In this document: positions 28,279 to 37,068 of the stretch, piece after piece
How the letters are laid out: each line of letters opens with the position of its first letter
Numbering within the stretch: position 1 is the stretch's first letter
Notes under the pieces: model-generated
Databases searched by the model: none
Told to the model about the DNA's origin: nothing
What the model saw: only the letters and a program-made list of their open reading frames with translations
Made by a program: the position numbers and the translations under genes
Origin: Rhizobium sp. Q54
GTDB taxonomy: Bacteria > Pseudomonadota > Alphaproteobacteria > Rickettsiales > UBA1997
Reading direction: 5' to 3'
Length of the DNA: 55,097 bases
Assembly: GCA_945871805.1 (NCBI GenBank)
Contig: CAMBXE010000005.1
Span: forward strand, 1 to 55,097

Positions 28279-28398
28279 AATTTCGCTAAGCTGGCTCGGC
28301 TGTGGTGGATTTTAGAGCATCGCAGCGAGGCGTACTAAAAGTACGTTGAGCGAGAAGCGCAAAAAATTCGCCTCAGACGACCAGCTTAGTAGAAATTT
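28279..28398. repeat. 120-bp palindromic element next to tRNA-Pro
   Basis: Outer arms AAATTTCGCTAAGCTGG (28279-28295) and CCAGCTTAGTAGAAATTT (28381-28398) pair with one small bulge. The centre has a perfect CGTACT-AAA-AGTACG-type stem. It begins immediately after the encoded CCA of tRNA-Pro on the transcribed strand. Confidence 0.85.
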
Positions 28399-28476
28399 TG
28401 GTCGGGGCGGAGAGATTCGAACTCCCGACCCCCTGGTCCCAAACCAGGTGCGCTAGCCAGACTGCGCTACGCCCCG
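28399..28476 (-). tRNA. tRNA-Pro (anticodon TGG)
   Basis: Complete cloverleaf on the minus strand: acceptor arm CGGGGCG/CGCCCCG, D arm GCGC, anticodon stem CCTGG/CCAGG with loop TTTGGGA (anticodon TGG), T arm GGGAG-TTCGAAT-CTCTC, discriminator A. The 3' CCA is encoded (28399-28401). Confidence 0.97.
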
Positions 28477-28556
28477 AATAAAATTTCTTTGAAAAGTAGA
28501 ACTAAGCCCTGCAAAAGGGGGGCGCATCAAATTCACAACACCAACAAAAGTCAACC

Positions 28557-28841
28557 ATGAAAACCACAGCATTTTTTCTTGCGACCGTCGCAGCTTCTTT
28601 ACTCACTCTCAAACCAGCATTTGCCTGGACTGGCTACGATTACGACAACAAAACCCAAATTGAAATTGGAGAAGGAAACCTTGTCCGCGAAGGCTTGGTG
28701 ATTCAATTTTACGATTCCAAACTCGATAACTATCGCACTGCAAAAGTTCTGTTCATGGAATCGGTCGCCGGTGGCACAAGGCTTCAGGTCAAAGACTTAG
28801 ACACTAAAGAAGAAAGAACTTTGATTATGAATGAGGAGTAG
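28557..28841 (+). CDS. Small secreted protein, DUF5334-like
   Basis: 94 residues. The signal peptide (FFLATVAASLLTLKPAFA) is followed by a short, probably periplasmic domain beginning WTGYDYDNKTQIEIGEGNLVREG. This resembles the DUF5334 pattern seen in alphaproteobacteria. No catalytic residues and no known function. Divergent from tRNA-Pro and convergent with pgk; a palindromic repeat follows. Confidence 0.7.
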   Translation: MKTTAFFLATVAASLLTLKPAFAWTGYDYDNKTQIEIGEGNLVREGLVIQFYDSKLDNYRTAKVLFMESVAGGTRLQVKDLDTKEERTLIMNEE

Positions 28842-28864
28842 AGTTAGAGGCTGCTTCACTTTTT

Positions 28865-28947
28865 CTGGATCTCCGCCTTCGTAGGGATGGTGCTGAAAAA
28901 AAACATTTTTTACTTAACGCGTCATCCCCGCGAAGGCTTGGATCCAC
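28865..28947. repeat. Palindromic repeat (GGATCC/CCTTCG type)
   Basis: Arms 28865-28889 (contains GGATCTCCGCCTTCGTAGGG) and 28923-28947 (contains CATCCCCGCGAAGGCTTGG) are inverted copies with roughly 20 of 25 positions paired. It lies between two convergent genes. A single degenerate arm of the same family occurs at 52478-52505. Confidence 0.85.
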
Positions 28948-28963
28948 GAGGTTCGTCACAAAA

Positions 28964-30151
28964 TTAGATGTGAGTTTGTAACGCCGCAACTCCTGGCAAA
29001 TCTTTACCTTCTAACCATTCAAGAAATGCTCCGCCGGCAGTTGAGATGTAAGTGAATTTTTCTGCTAAACCCACTGAATTAATTGCCGAAACAGAATCTC
29101 CGCCACCAGAAACTGAAACTAATTTTCCAGCTTCGGTAAGACTTGCCGCAGTACGCGCAAAACTTTCGGTTCCGATGTTAAAAGGTTTGATCTCGAAAGC
29201 GCCGAGCGGGCCATTCCAAACTAAAGTTTTATGTTTTGCTAACTCATCTGCGATCTTGGCACTGCTTGCTGCACCGACATCAAGAATCATGTCGTCATCA
29301 GCAACCTCATCAACCAAAACAGTTCGGCATGACGCATTTTGTTCGAATTTTTTAGCTACAACGACATCAGTTGGAAGAAGGACGCGCACGTTTTTCAAAA
29401 TTTCTAAAGCCGCGTCTTTTAGGTCTTTTTCGCAGAGAGATTTTCCAACATTTTTACCCAAAGCGTAAAGAAACGTATTCGCCATGCCGCCTCCAACCAC
29501 AATGGTTTGCGCTTTTTTTGCGAGCGAGTTTAGCAGATCTAATTTTGTCGAAACTTTTGCTCCGCCAACGACAGCCATCATCGGTTTTTTGGCATTTTCT
29601 AAATGATTAGTCAGGCCATCTAATTCTTTTTCCATCAGAAATCCGGCGGCAGATTTTAAAATTGCCGGAATGCCGGTGATCGAAGCGTGGGCGCGGTGCG
29701 AGCAAGAGAAGGCGTCATTCACGTAAAGATTGCCTAGACTAGCTAATTCACGCGAAAACTCTGGATCATTTTTGGTTTCTTGTTTGTAGAAGCGGAGATT
29801 CTCCAGCATGATTACTTCGCCATAATTCGTGGCCTCAACGGCTTTTTTTACTTTTTCACCGATGCAATCATCAACGAAGCCAACCTTGATTTCGCCAAGC
29901 AATTCTTGAATGCGCGCGACTAAAAGCTTAATTGACATTGAAGAATTGAACACTCCTTCTGGGCGACCGAAATGCGAAATCACGATTACTTTCGCTTTGT
30001 TTTCAGCGAGATATTTGAGCGTTGGAATTATTGATTTAATTCGAGTGTCGTCTTCGATTTTTCCGTTACTCATCGGAACATTGATATCTACACGAACGAC
30101 CACGTTTTTATTGGTAACAACGCAATCTTTTAGGCGGTTGAATTTAGACAT
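28964..30151 (-). CDS. pgk: Phosphoglycerate kinase
   Basis: Glycolytic/gluconeogenic kinase interconverting 1,3-bisphosphoglycerate + ADP and 3-phosphoglycerate + ATP. It has 395 residues, the normal length. Family motifs visible are VVVRVDINVPM (N-terminal substrate site), SHFGRPEG, ENLRFYKQE, NDAFSCSHRAHAS, VVGGAKVSTK and the C-terminal GGGDSVSAI nucleotide loop. Stands alone, divergent from the following small gene. Confidence 0.97.
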   Translation of the reverse strand: MSKFNRLKDCVVTNKNVVVRVDINVPMSNGKIEDDTRIKSIIPTLKYLAENKAKVIVISHFGRPEGVFNSSMSIKLLVARIQELLGEIKVGFVDDCIGEKVKKAVEATNYGEVIMLENLRFYKQETKNDPEFSRELASLGNLYVNDAFSCSHRAHASITGIPAILKSAAGFLMEKELDGLTNHLENAKKPMMAVVGGAKVSTKLDLLNSLAKKAQTIVVGGGMANTFLYALGKNVGKSLCEKDLKDAALEILKNVRVLLPTDVVVAKKFEQNASCRTVLVDEVADDDMILDVGAASSAKIADELAKHKTLVWNGPLGAFEIKPFNIGTESFARTAASLTEAGKLVSVSGGGDSVSAINSVGLAEKFTYISTAGGAFLEWLEGKDLPGVAALQTHI

Positions 30152-30234
30152 TTTTTAAAACTTGATTTTGGGGGATCGATTCCTACTTTGCGCGCCCTTC
30201 ATTTTTTTCCAACTTAAAAAATCTCGCTAAAGCA

Positions 30235-30432
30235 ATGGGTACTAAGAACAATCCGAAGAACCGCGTTAAGAACCTCGCCAAAAGAAAATTTAACGACAAG
30301 GAAATCGAGCCAGTTTATTACTACGGAGTTCACGCCGGACACGGTAAATACATGGCAGCAAAATATGCCGGTTCAAACCAATTGGTTGTAGATGCGGAAC
30401 AAAAACCAGTACAATGGGACAAAACTAACTAA
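30235..30432 (+). CDS. Small basic conserved-looking protein, unknown
   Basis: 65 residues, lysine/asparagine-rich N-terminus (MGTKNNPKNRVKNLAKRKF) followed by a compact segment with YYYGVHAGHGKYMAAKYAG. No family named. Its stop overlaps the start of the hydrolase gene by one base (TAATG), which argues that it is translated and coupled. The basic N-terminus suggests nucleic-acid or ribosome contact, but that is only a guess. Confidence 0.7.
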   Translation: MGTKNNPKNRVKNLAKRKFNDKEIEPVYYYGVHAGHGKYMAAKYAGSNQLVVDAEQKPVQWDKTN

Positions 30433-31196
30433 TGCCCGAAGTAATCATTAGCGGCCCAGCCGGAAGAATCGAAGGACGCTATCATCAAAATCCAAATCCA
30501 AAAGCCCCTGTGGCTCTGGTGCTGCATCCACACCCGCTTCATGGCGGCACCATGAATAATAAAATCACCTATAATATTTATAAGACTTTCGTTGCTAACG
30601 GCTTCTCAGCTTTACGCATAAATTTTCGCGGAGTCGGTAGATCGCAAGGTAAATTTGATAATGGACTCGGCGAACTTCTTGACGCGACAGCCGCAACAAA
30701 TTGGCTGCATGATCAAAATATGGAGGCAACAGAATATTGGATCGGCGGCTTTTCTTTTGGCTCCTGGATTGCTCTGCAGCTTGTTATGCGCAGACCTGAA
30801 TTTGAAAATTACATCCTTGCCGCTCCACCGGCTACAAAGTATGATTTCAATTTCATCGTGCCTTGCACCTCTTCTGGCCTGCTTGTTCAGGGCGGAAAAG
30901 ATGACATTACCAAAGAATCTGACTCAGCCAAATTATCTGAAAAACTTGCCGCAAGAGATGGCGCTTCCGTCGTTTATCAAATGATTCACGGCGCTGATCA
31001 TTTCTTTTCTGGTCACGCAAAAGAATTTGAAGAGATAGTTGATTCGCACATCAAGCATCGTCTTGTTGTCGATTCTACAAAGGTTCGTAAAGTTAAACGC
31101 GATCGTCGTCGTCGTCGTAAAAAGAAGAATGTTGCCGAGATAAAGCCGGAACGTAATCACTTTCCAGTTAAGTCCCTAACTTCATTTGAGAGCTAA
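30432..31196 (+). CDS. Alpha/beta hydrolase
   Basis: 254-residue serine hydrolase of the alpha/beta fold. The nucleophile is Ser108 in GGFSFGSW. The oxyanion region is LHPHPLHGGTM, the acid is likely the Asp in QGGKDDIT, and the His is in HGADHFF. It resembles short dienelactone-hydrolase-like cytosolic enzymes of unknown substrate. The last 35 residues are an unusually basic tail (KVRKVKRDRRRRRKKKN) not typical of the fold. Its 3' end overlaps the convergent XRE gene by 4 bp. Confidence 0.87.
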   Translation: MPEVIISGPAGRIEGRYHQNPNPKAPVALVLHPHPLHGGTMNNKITYNIYKTFVANGFSALRINFRGVGRSQGKFDNGLGELLDATAATNWLHDQNMEATEYWIGGFSFGSWIALQLVMRRPEFENYILAAPPATKYDFNFIVPCTSSGLLVQGGKDDITKESDSAKLSEKLAARDGASVVYQMIHGADHFFSGHAKEFEEIVDSHIKHRLVVDSTKVRKVKRDRRRRRKKKNVAEIKPERNHFPVKSLTSFES

Positions 31197-31630
31197 TCGA
31201 TAGGCTGCATCCGCTGTTTGATCTTCTTATTTTTTAGCTTGGAAATTGAGATGATGAGTGACAGTAAATATTTTTTGATTTGGCTATTTTCAATGCGCTT
31301 AAAAGAGCGAATTAATGGCAGAAGTTCTTTATCATCATCTTTCGCATCTCTCAACAACTGCTTCTCGGTTTTAAAATTATAATTGTAATGATTTCGATCT
31401 GATTTGAGATCGCAAAAAAAGCTAGATATTGGCTTCTTCAGCAATTGAGAAAATTCAAACAACCTGCTCGATGAAATACGATTCTGAGCCTTTTCGTATT
31501 TTTGAATTTGTTGAAAACTAATACCGGCAAGTTCTCCGAGCTTATTCTGGCTGATACCGGCAGCGGAACGAAACTGTTTTAATTTTTTGGCGATGTTTTT
31601 ATCGATCGGAGTAATTTTTCGAATTTCCAT
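31193..31630 (-). CDS. XRE-family DNA-binding protein
   Basis: 145 residues. The helix-turn-helix covers about residues 14-70: LKQFRSAAGISQNKLGELAG then SFQQIQKYEKAQNRISSSRL. The C-terminal half is helical and lysine-rich with no known domain. This layout is common in rickettsial and other alphaproteobacterial regulators. The start lies inside the 3' end of lnt (52-bp overlap, same strand, different frame), so expression is likely coupled to lnt. Confidence 0.88.
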   Translation of the reverse strand: MEIRKITPIDKNIAKKLKQFRSAAGISQNKLGELAGISFQQIQKYEKAQNRISSSRLFEFSQLLKKPISSFFCDLKSDRNHYNYNFKTEKQLLRDAKDDDKELLPLIRSFKRIENSQIKKYLLSLIISISKLKNKKIKQRMQPID

Positions 31631-33144
31631 TGTGTGTGTGATGAAAATGTTAAAAAGTAGAACATAGCTGCAAGCAACAAAAGCAGTGGCAGATAGCCAT
31701 AAGTTGCGTAAATAGTAGTTCTAGAATTTTTTATCAAATCGACATCAATCGTCCCAGTCTGATTCAAATCGATTTGCTTAACGACTCGACCAAATGGATC
31801 AACCAAGGCTGTAATACCGGTGTTAGCCACGCGAATTAAAGGAATGCCATATTCAATCGCGCGCATTTTTGCCATGTCAAAATGCTGGTAAGGCCCACTA
31901 CTATTCCCAAACCAGGCATCGTTTGTTAGGTTCACAAAAAAATCCGGAAGATGATTTTTATCCACCGCCTCATCAGAAAAAATTACCTCGTAACAAACCA
32001 AAGGAGAAAAAGAAAAATTATCAGTTAATAAAGTTTGCGGACCTTGACCAGAACTAAATCCCACACCTCCCCCGGTGATAGCATCAACAGCCTTCCCCAA
32101 AAATAAAAATGACAATAATTCCTGCAATGGAACGTACTCACCAAAGGGAACCAGGTGATGTTTGTCGTAATGCTGCGCAACGCCGCTTTGATTAATTACA
32201 AAAATACTGTTCCAAACATTCTTCTCTTCCATTCTTAGTCCGCCCGTGATCAATACCGCATTATCCGGCACGGCTTTGCGCAAGTGAGCCATTAGAATTG
32301 GATTATCGTCAATGACATAAGGCACAGAAGTTTCCGACCAGATCACTGCTTTAATATTTTCTGAATTTTGCACATTACTGAGCTCAATCTGGCGAAAAAA
32401 ATCTTTTAATTTTTGGCTCTCGTCCCATTTGAGCTCTTGCTTAACATTGGCTTGAACGAGGCGTATCTTTGATTTGGGATCAGTAACAATCTTTGTTTCA
32501 TCAATATAAAAATGAGCAAAAAGCAAATTTCCGCACAGGAACGCGACGATGATTCCAGCAAAAATTTTGTCTCCGCGCGAAGATTTTTTTTGTAAAAATA
32601 AGATCGGCAACAAAGAGGCGAGCATTGCAAAAATGCTTAGCCCGTAGATACCAAAAATCGAAGCAAATTGCGCAAAATGCACATCAAATAGCCAGGCATA
32701 GCCGAGTAAATTCCAAGGAAATCCGGAGAAAAGATTTGAGCGCAATAGTTCAAAAAACAGCCAGCAGAGAGTGAAGAGTAGAATTTTTTGGTAAGTTATT
32801 TTTAGATTAAATTTTCTGATTAAAAACTTGTAGGCGAGCGCAAACAGCGCCACATAAAGCGCAAGAGCTGATGGAATCAAAGTCAGCGCAAAAGGAATTA
32901 GCCAAGCAAATTGTTTTGCATCAACGAGAAGCGAGATGGAAATCCAATAAATTCCGGCAAGAAAATGTCCGAATCCGAAAGCAAATCCCAGCCAAAAAAC
33001 TTCTTTTTTTTTCTCAATTTTTTCGAGCAAAAAATAAAAAACCGAGAAGGAGATTATTGTCGCTGGAAAAAAGTGAAATGGCGCGAAAGCAAGTACAGCA
33101 AAGGCTCCAGCGAGTAGAGAAATTACTTTTTTATTTGCGAACAT
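31579..33144 (-). CDS. lnt: Apolipoprotein N-acyltransferase
   Basis: Inner-membrane enzyme that adds the third acyl chain to lipoproteins. It has an N-terminal multi-helix membrane region and a C-terminal carbon-nitrogen hydrolase domain. With the start at the ATG ending 33144, the catalytic triad is Glu271 (WSETSVPY), Lys328 (KHHLVPFGEY) and Cys384 (LVCYEVIF), closely matching E. coli spacing. Longer starts at 33159 and 33195 exist but push further into the upstream gene. It presumably processes the several lipoproteins seen in this window. Confidence 0.94.
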   Translation of the reverse strand: MFANKKVISLLAGAFAVLAFAPFHFFPATIISFSVFYFLLEKIEKKKEVFWLGFAFGFGHFLAGIYWISISLLVDAKQFAWLIPFALTLIPSALALYVALFALAYKFLIRKFNLKITYQKILLFTLCWLFFELLRSNLFSGFPWNLLGYAWLFDVHFAQFASIFGIYGLSIFAMLASLLPILFLQKKSSRGDKIFAGIIVAFLCGNLLFAHFYIDETKIVTDPKSKIRLVQANVKQELKWDESQKLKDFFRQIELSNVQNSENIKAVIWSETSVPYVIDDNPILMAHLRKAVPDNAVLITGGLRMEEKNVWNSIFVINQSGVAQHYDKHHLVPFGEYVPLQELLSFLFLGKAVDAITGGGVGFSSGQGPQTLLTDNFSFSPLVCYEVIFSDEAVDKNHLPDFFVNLTNDAWFGNSSGPYQHFDMAKMRAIEYGIPLIRVANTGITALVDPFGRVVKQIDLNQTGTIDVDLIKNSRTTIYATYGYLPLLLLLAAMFYFLTFSSHTQWKFEKLLRSIKTSPKN

Positions 33145-35089
33145 AGATTTCAAAATCATGCAAAACCTGTTTTTTTGATTTGGTAACTTGGTCAAAAATA
33201 CTTGGCTTCACGCCAGTAATAAGAGGAATATTTTTCATCACCGTGACCTCATGATCAATGATCACATGATTTTCGAAACGAAAATTTTTGAAGAAAAATC
33301 TTCTGAAACTCTGATCAAGAAAATAATATTCCAATGAACCAATAAGACAGTGGTCGCTCTTGTTTAAGATGTCTGGTGTATTGTTGATAAAAACTACTTT
33401 TGTCTGCGGATTTTTTAGTGCCGTTCTGATGTCGTCGAAAAGGTAATAATTCACAAAAATTCCATCTCGATTCTCGATGCCAAACATTGAACTATTACCA
33501 GCAGATCCAAAATTAGCCTGCATCGAAGCAATGTGGAATTTCTGACGATTTTCTTTATGCAAATAATTTAATCGTGAAAAATTAAAACCATTACCCGTTG
33601 AAATCATCAATGTTCCATCCTCTTTTGTCGGCGCAAATTCTTTAGCGTAGTAATTAATCATGTCAGACACCTTATTGGGAAAGCTATAATTATCCTTGTG
33701 AACCACCGACTCAACCGCGCTGTAAAGATAAAGATGAAACAAACTCGAGATCGAAGCGGTAATTAAAAAAATGGAAAAAACTGAGAATTTTTCAGAAATT
33801 TTTGCGTAAATTTTTCTCTCATAAAAAAACAAAATCCCGAACAAGGCGGTGAGATTAAATGCGATATAAGACCAAGTGCCACAATACTTCATCACCATCA
33901 CAGCTAAAAAAAGTAACACTGAATAAATTAACAAAATCTTTGGATAACGAATCAAAATAACCGGCGCAATAAACCACCAAACGCTGGCGAATCCACTTAA
34001 ACCAAAAATTGCCGCAGGGAAAATTCCCAAATCAAAAAGAGGAAGAAAAAGCAGCAAGATGATGATAAATTTATTCTCAGAAAAAATTATTTTTCTTGAG
34101 ACGATTAAGTCGGAAGTAAACTTCAAAACACAGATGGCGCTAACGGCGTAGAAAATTACCGATTGGTCGATCGTCATTGCATTCTCTAGAATGAAGAGCA
34201 GCAGAGATGCAGAGAAAAACAGCAGCAGAATCTTGTCATTCTCATCTGGTTTTAAGCGTGAAAAAATCAAAAAACTAAAAGCAAAAGGCCCGATATGGAC
34301 AGCAATTAATCGTAAAAAATTTCCTAAAAAAATCGCGTTATTGTCATACGAACCGTAAATCTTCGCCCACATGGGCACCATGAATTCAAAAAATTCTGGC
34401 ATGAATTTTAGCATCCAAAATAAGTAGGATGCGTAGATCAGTGCAGCGAGCAGCTTGTCAAATTCGAGAAAAAACCTAGCGGATTTTTTTTGCCAAAATT
34501 TATACAACTCAATTATTAGCGGAAAGATTAAATAATGCGGCTTGAAGCATGGCATCAGGCCAATCAAGCATCCGCGCGCGATTAAGTCTTTCTTAGAAAA
34601 ATCACTTCGCCGTGGAAATGAGTAAGAAATATACGGAAAAAGCAACAAAAGCAGAAAGCTGGTTTTAGTGCCAAATTCACCAAGTTGCAACGCATGAGGT
34701 CGCAGAAAAAATCCTAAAAAATATCCGATTATAATCAGATTGTAATGCGCCCTATTTTGATAAATTTCACTACGCGCTAAAATTTTTGCCGACCAAGAAA
34801 TTGATGCTAAAGCTAGTAGATTAATGACGATTTCAGAAGTGATGATTGGATCAATATGAAGCAGTGTGGAAAGTCGATATTCGAGGGCGTAGAAATAAAA
34901 TGAGATCGGAAAATTACTCTCAAAAAAGTCGTAATAATATCTTTTTCCTTCCGCGACTTTTTTGCCGAGACTCAAATAAATTCCGGTATCCGGACCAATA
35001 TCGATCAGCGAACGCAAAAAAATGCTGAGCAAAAAAATTGCCGTACATGGGATAAAAAGTGATTTATTTTCTAATGTAAACTTCCGCAT
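33131..35089 (-). CDS. GT-C-like multi-pass membrane protein, paralogue 2
   Basis: 652 residues with about a dozen hydrophobic helices and a C-terminal soluble domain. The first outer loop has the pattern DIGPDTGIYLSLGKKVAEG then RYYYDFFESNFP, like the acidic motif of dolichyl/undecaprenyl-phosphate sugar transferases (GT-C fold, PMT/ArnT relatives). It is clearly related to the preceding gene, sharing that loop, the FGTKTSFLLLLLFPYISY helix and a C-terminal VRK end. The donor and acceptor cannot be predicted. Starts 26 bp inside its paralogue behind an AAGGA ribosome site; overlaps lnt at its 3' end. Confidence 0.78.
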   Translation of the reverse strand: MRKFTLENKSLFIPCTAIFLLSIFLRSLIDIGPDTGIYLSLGKKVAEGKRYYYDFFESNFPISFYFYALEYRLSTLLHIDPIITSEIVINLLALASISWSAKILARSEIYQNRAHYNLIIIGYFLGFFLRPHALQLGEFGTKTSFLLLLLFPYISYSFPRRSDFSKKDLIARGCLIGLMPCFKPHYLIFPLIIELYKFWQKKSARFFLEFDKLLAALIYASYLFWMLKFMPEFFEFMVPMWAKIYGSYDNNAIFLGNFLRLIAVHIGPFAFSFLIFSRLKPDENDKILLLFFSASLLLFILENAMTIDQSVIFYAVSAICVLKFTSDLIVSRKIIFSENKFIIILLLFLPLFDLGIFPAAIFGLSGFASVWWFIAPVILIRYPKILLIYSVLLFLAVMVMKYCGTWSYIAFNLTALFGILFFYERKIYAKISEKFSVFSIFLITASISSLFHLYLYSAVESVVHKDNYSFPNKVSDMINYYAKEFAPTKEDGTLMISTGNGFNFSRLNYLHKENRQKFHIASMQANFGSAGNSSMFGIENRDGIFVNYYLFDDIRTALKNPQTKVVFINNTPDILNKSDHCLIGSLEYYFLDQSFRRFFFKNFRFENHVIIDHEVTVMKNIPLITGVKPSIFDQVTKSKKQVLHDFEIYVRK

Positions 35090-37010
35090 CGCGATTAATT
35101 CCTTCTTGGCCTCCCGATAGTTTAATTATCTCGGTAATTCGAGTGAGAAAAACATAATTCTCTGAAAATATTTTTTTGAATTCCGCGTCGCGAAAATAAT
35201 ATTCGAGAAACTTAATTGAGCATTTTTTATCATCCATCTGGTGCCGGATTTCGACAAAAACTAATTTATTATTCGGAGATTTTAATTGCTCTTTCAGCCT
35301 AGATATTACGTATTCTGAATCAGTTTTATTGTTACCACCAATCTGTTTAAAAAGAGATCCATATTGCAAGAAGGGAAGTTCATTTTTTTTACCAGCATAT
35401 GTAATCATGGGATAAGTTCCTGGAATTCCTGAGGAGATAGAAACAACCGATTCGTCTTTCTTGCTGTAATGCTTAATCACCTTAACTATCTCTGAAGTAA
35501 AATGAGTTGGCGAATTGAATTTATGATATTCGTAATAGGTTTTTAGATCAAAAATTGATGCGATGTGAAGGCTAATTAAGTAAGACAAAACCAAAAAAAC
35601 CGAGCAAGCAGAGAGTCGCGACAGTTCTTTTTTTTGATAAAATTTCTGACCCAAAAACAGAATAAAAACCAAAATAATTGTTGAAACTGCAAGGGAGATT
35701 CCCACTAAATCTGGGTTGAGCAACGAAAGAAATGTAAGTGGCGCAAGAGAAATAAAACAAAGCTTTTTGGCGCGATTAATTTTCTTCCAAATAATCGGAA
35801 GAAATATCATCCAAAAACACGAAACATTTGTTAAAACGAAGAAAGTGCTTTGCGGATCAACTTGAGATAACAATAAAATTGAAGCCAAAAGAAATCCGTC
35901 ACGACGCCAATTAACAAAATGATTTCTGCATAGAAAAAGAATCGTCAAAGCAATCAACGGCAGAGACAACGAATAGAAAACAAAACGCTGATCAAGTCCG
36001 CCGATCAATTCTAACAATATTAAAAAAGTAGCAGCGCCGATTGGTAAAAATAAACGGCGCGCAATCTCTTCTTTTTTTAGTAAATCGAAGCAGAGAATTA
36101 TTAGTAAAAAGATTGGGAATAGATCACGGGTAAATACGTAAATGGTGAGATTGTGAGAATTGCCGTAGTAGGCTGAAGCAAGCTTTGAAATGTTGCTGAT
36201 ATAGTCAGGAAAGAATCGAAAAATAGCAGATAAATAACAAATCAGCAGCGCCAAAGTGACGTAATTTCTTAAGCAAAAAACAGAGAAAAAACTGCGCAAT
36301 TTGAGCATTTTTGCTAACTCAAAAGTGATGACAAAAATCCCGTAATGTGGCTTAAGACAGAAAAGCAACGCGGCTAAAATGCCGATTAAGATCTGATCGG
36401 ATTTTTTGAGATTCGCCTCATCGAGTAAATGATAAGAAATATAAGGAAGAACAACGGCAAGCAGGTATGTTGTTTTGGTGCCGAATTCATTGAACTGCAG
36501 AGTAAAAACACGCCAGAAAAATCCAGCAGCGAAAGTCAGAATGATTAAATTTAAAACAGTCGGATCCTTTGTAAATTCTGATCGCATAAGAATTCGACTC
36601 GAAGAATAAATCGATAGAATTCCAAGCAAATTCCAAAAAATTTCTGCGCTAGCGATTTGGTTAAAATCAAAAAACTTAGCTAATAAAACCGGAATCATCG
36701 TCAGCAAAAAATTCAGCGGTAAATTAGACTCGAAGAAATCGTAATAATATTTACCGCCAGCAAGCATCTTTTCGGCGATTTCTAGATAGGTTGCAGAATC
36801 ATGCCCTAAGTCACGAGATGATTGAGCTAAAATACTTGCTGCGATGATGATTATCGAGCCAAATAAAGCAGTGGGTTTAGCAGCAAAAACCTTGCCGCAA
36901 AAAGCAAAAAATCTGATTAATTTTTTAATCAAAAATTCTTCGATTTTTTTACCAAAAATCAGGCGTTTTTCTTCAATAACTTTTTGGATTTCTAGTAGGT
37001 CGAATTGCAT
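35064..37010 (-). CDS. GT-C-like multi-pass membrane protein, paralogue 1
   Basis: 648 residues, same architecture as its downstream neighbour. A short cytosolic N-terminus with a charged helix (residues 1-30) precedes the first membrane helix. The outer loop DLGHDSATYLEIAEKMLAGG then KYYYDFFESNLP carries the candidate catalytic acidic residues. Helix FGTKTTYLLAVVLPYISYH and the KPHYGIF motif are also shared. Probably transfers a sugar from a lipid carrier to an envelope acceptor. First gene of a minus-strand run with paralogue 2, lnt and the XRE regulator. Confidence 0.78.
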   Translation of the reverse strand: MQFDLLEIQKVIEEKRLIFGKKIEEFLIKKLIRFFAFCGKVFAAKPTALFGSIIIIAASILAQSSRDLGHDSATYLEIAEKMLAGGKYYYDFFESNLPLNFLLTMIPVLLAKFFDFNQIASAEIFWNLLGILSIYSSSRILMRSEFTKDPTVLNLIILTFAAGFFWRVFTLQFNEFGTKTTYLLAVVLPYISYHLLDEANLKKSDQILIGILAALLFCLKPHYGIFVITFELAKMLKLRSFFSVFCLRNYVTLALLICYLSAIFRFFPDYISNISKLASAYYGNSHNLTIYVFTRDLFPIFLLIILCFDLLKKEEIARRLFLPIGAATFLILLELIGGLDQRFVFYSLSLPLIALTILFLCRNHFVNWRRDGFLLASILLLSQVDPQSTFFVLTNVSCFWMIFLPIIWKKINRAKKLCFISLAPLTFLSLLNPDLVGISLAVSTIILVFILFLGQKFYQKKELSRLSACSVFLVLSYLISLHIASIFDLKTYYEYHKFNSPTHFTSEIVKVIKHYSKKDESVVSISSGIPGTYPMITYAGKKNELPFLQYGSLFKQIGGNNKTDSEYVISRLKEQLKSPNNKLVFVEIRHQMDDKKCSIKFLEYYFRDAEFKKIFSENYVFLTRITEIIKLSGGQEGINRDAEVYIRK

Positions 37011-37068
37011 GATTGAATGTTGTGCTTAGAAAGATCGGCAAATCAAAAACCTAAAATCAAAATCTAAA

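Larger units (their letters stand above)
27766..28398. other. Gene-poor gap upstream of ppdK
   Basis: About 630 bp between ppdK and tRNA-Pro. It holds a possible leader hairpin for ppdK (CGACCAG near 27817 pairing with CTGGTCG near 27853), one weak short reading frame (28038-28265) and a 120-bp palindromic element (28279-28398). Nothing else is recognised. Confidence 0.6.
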
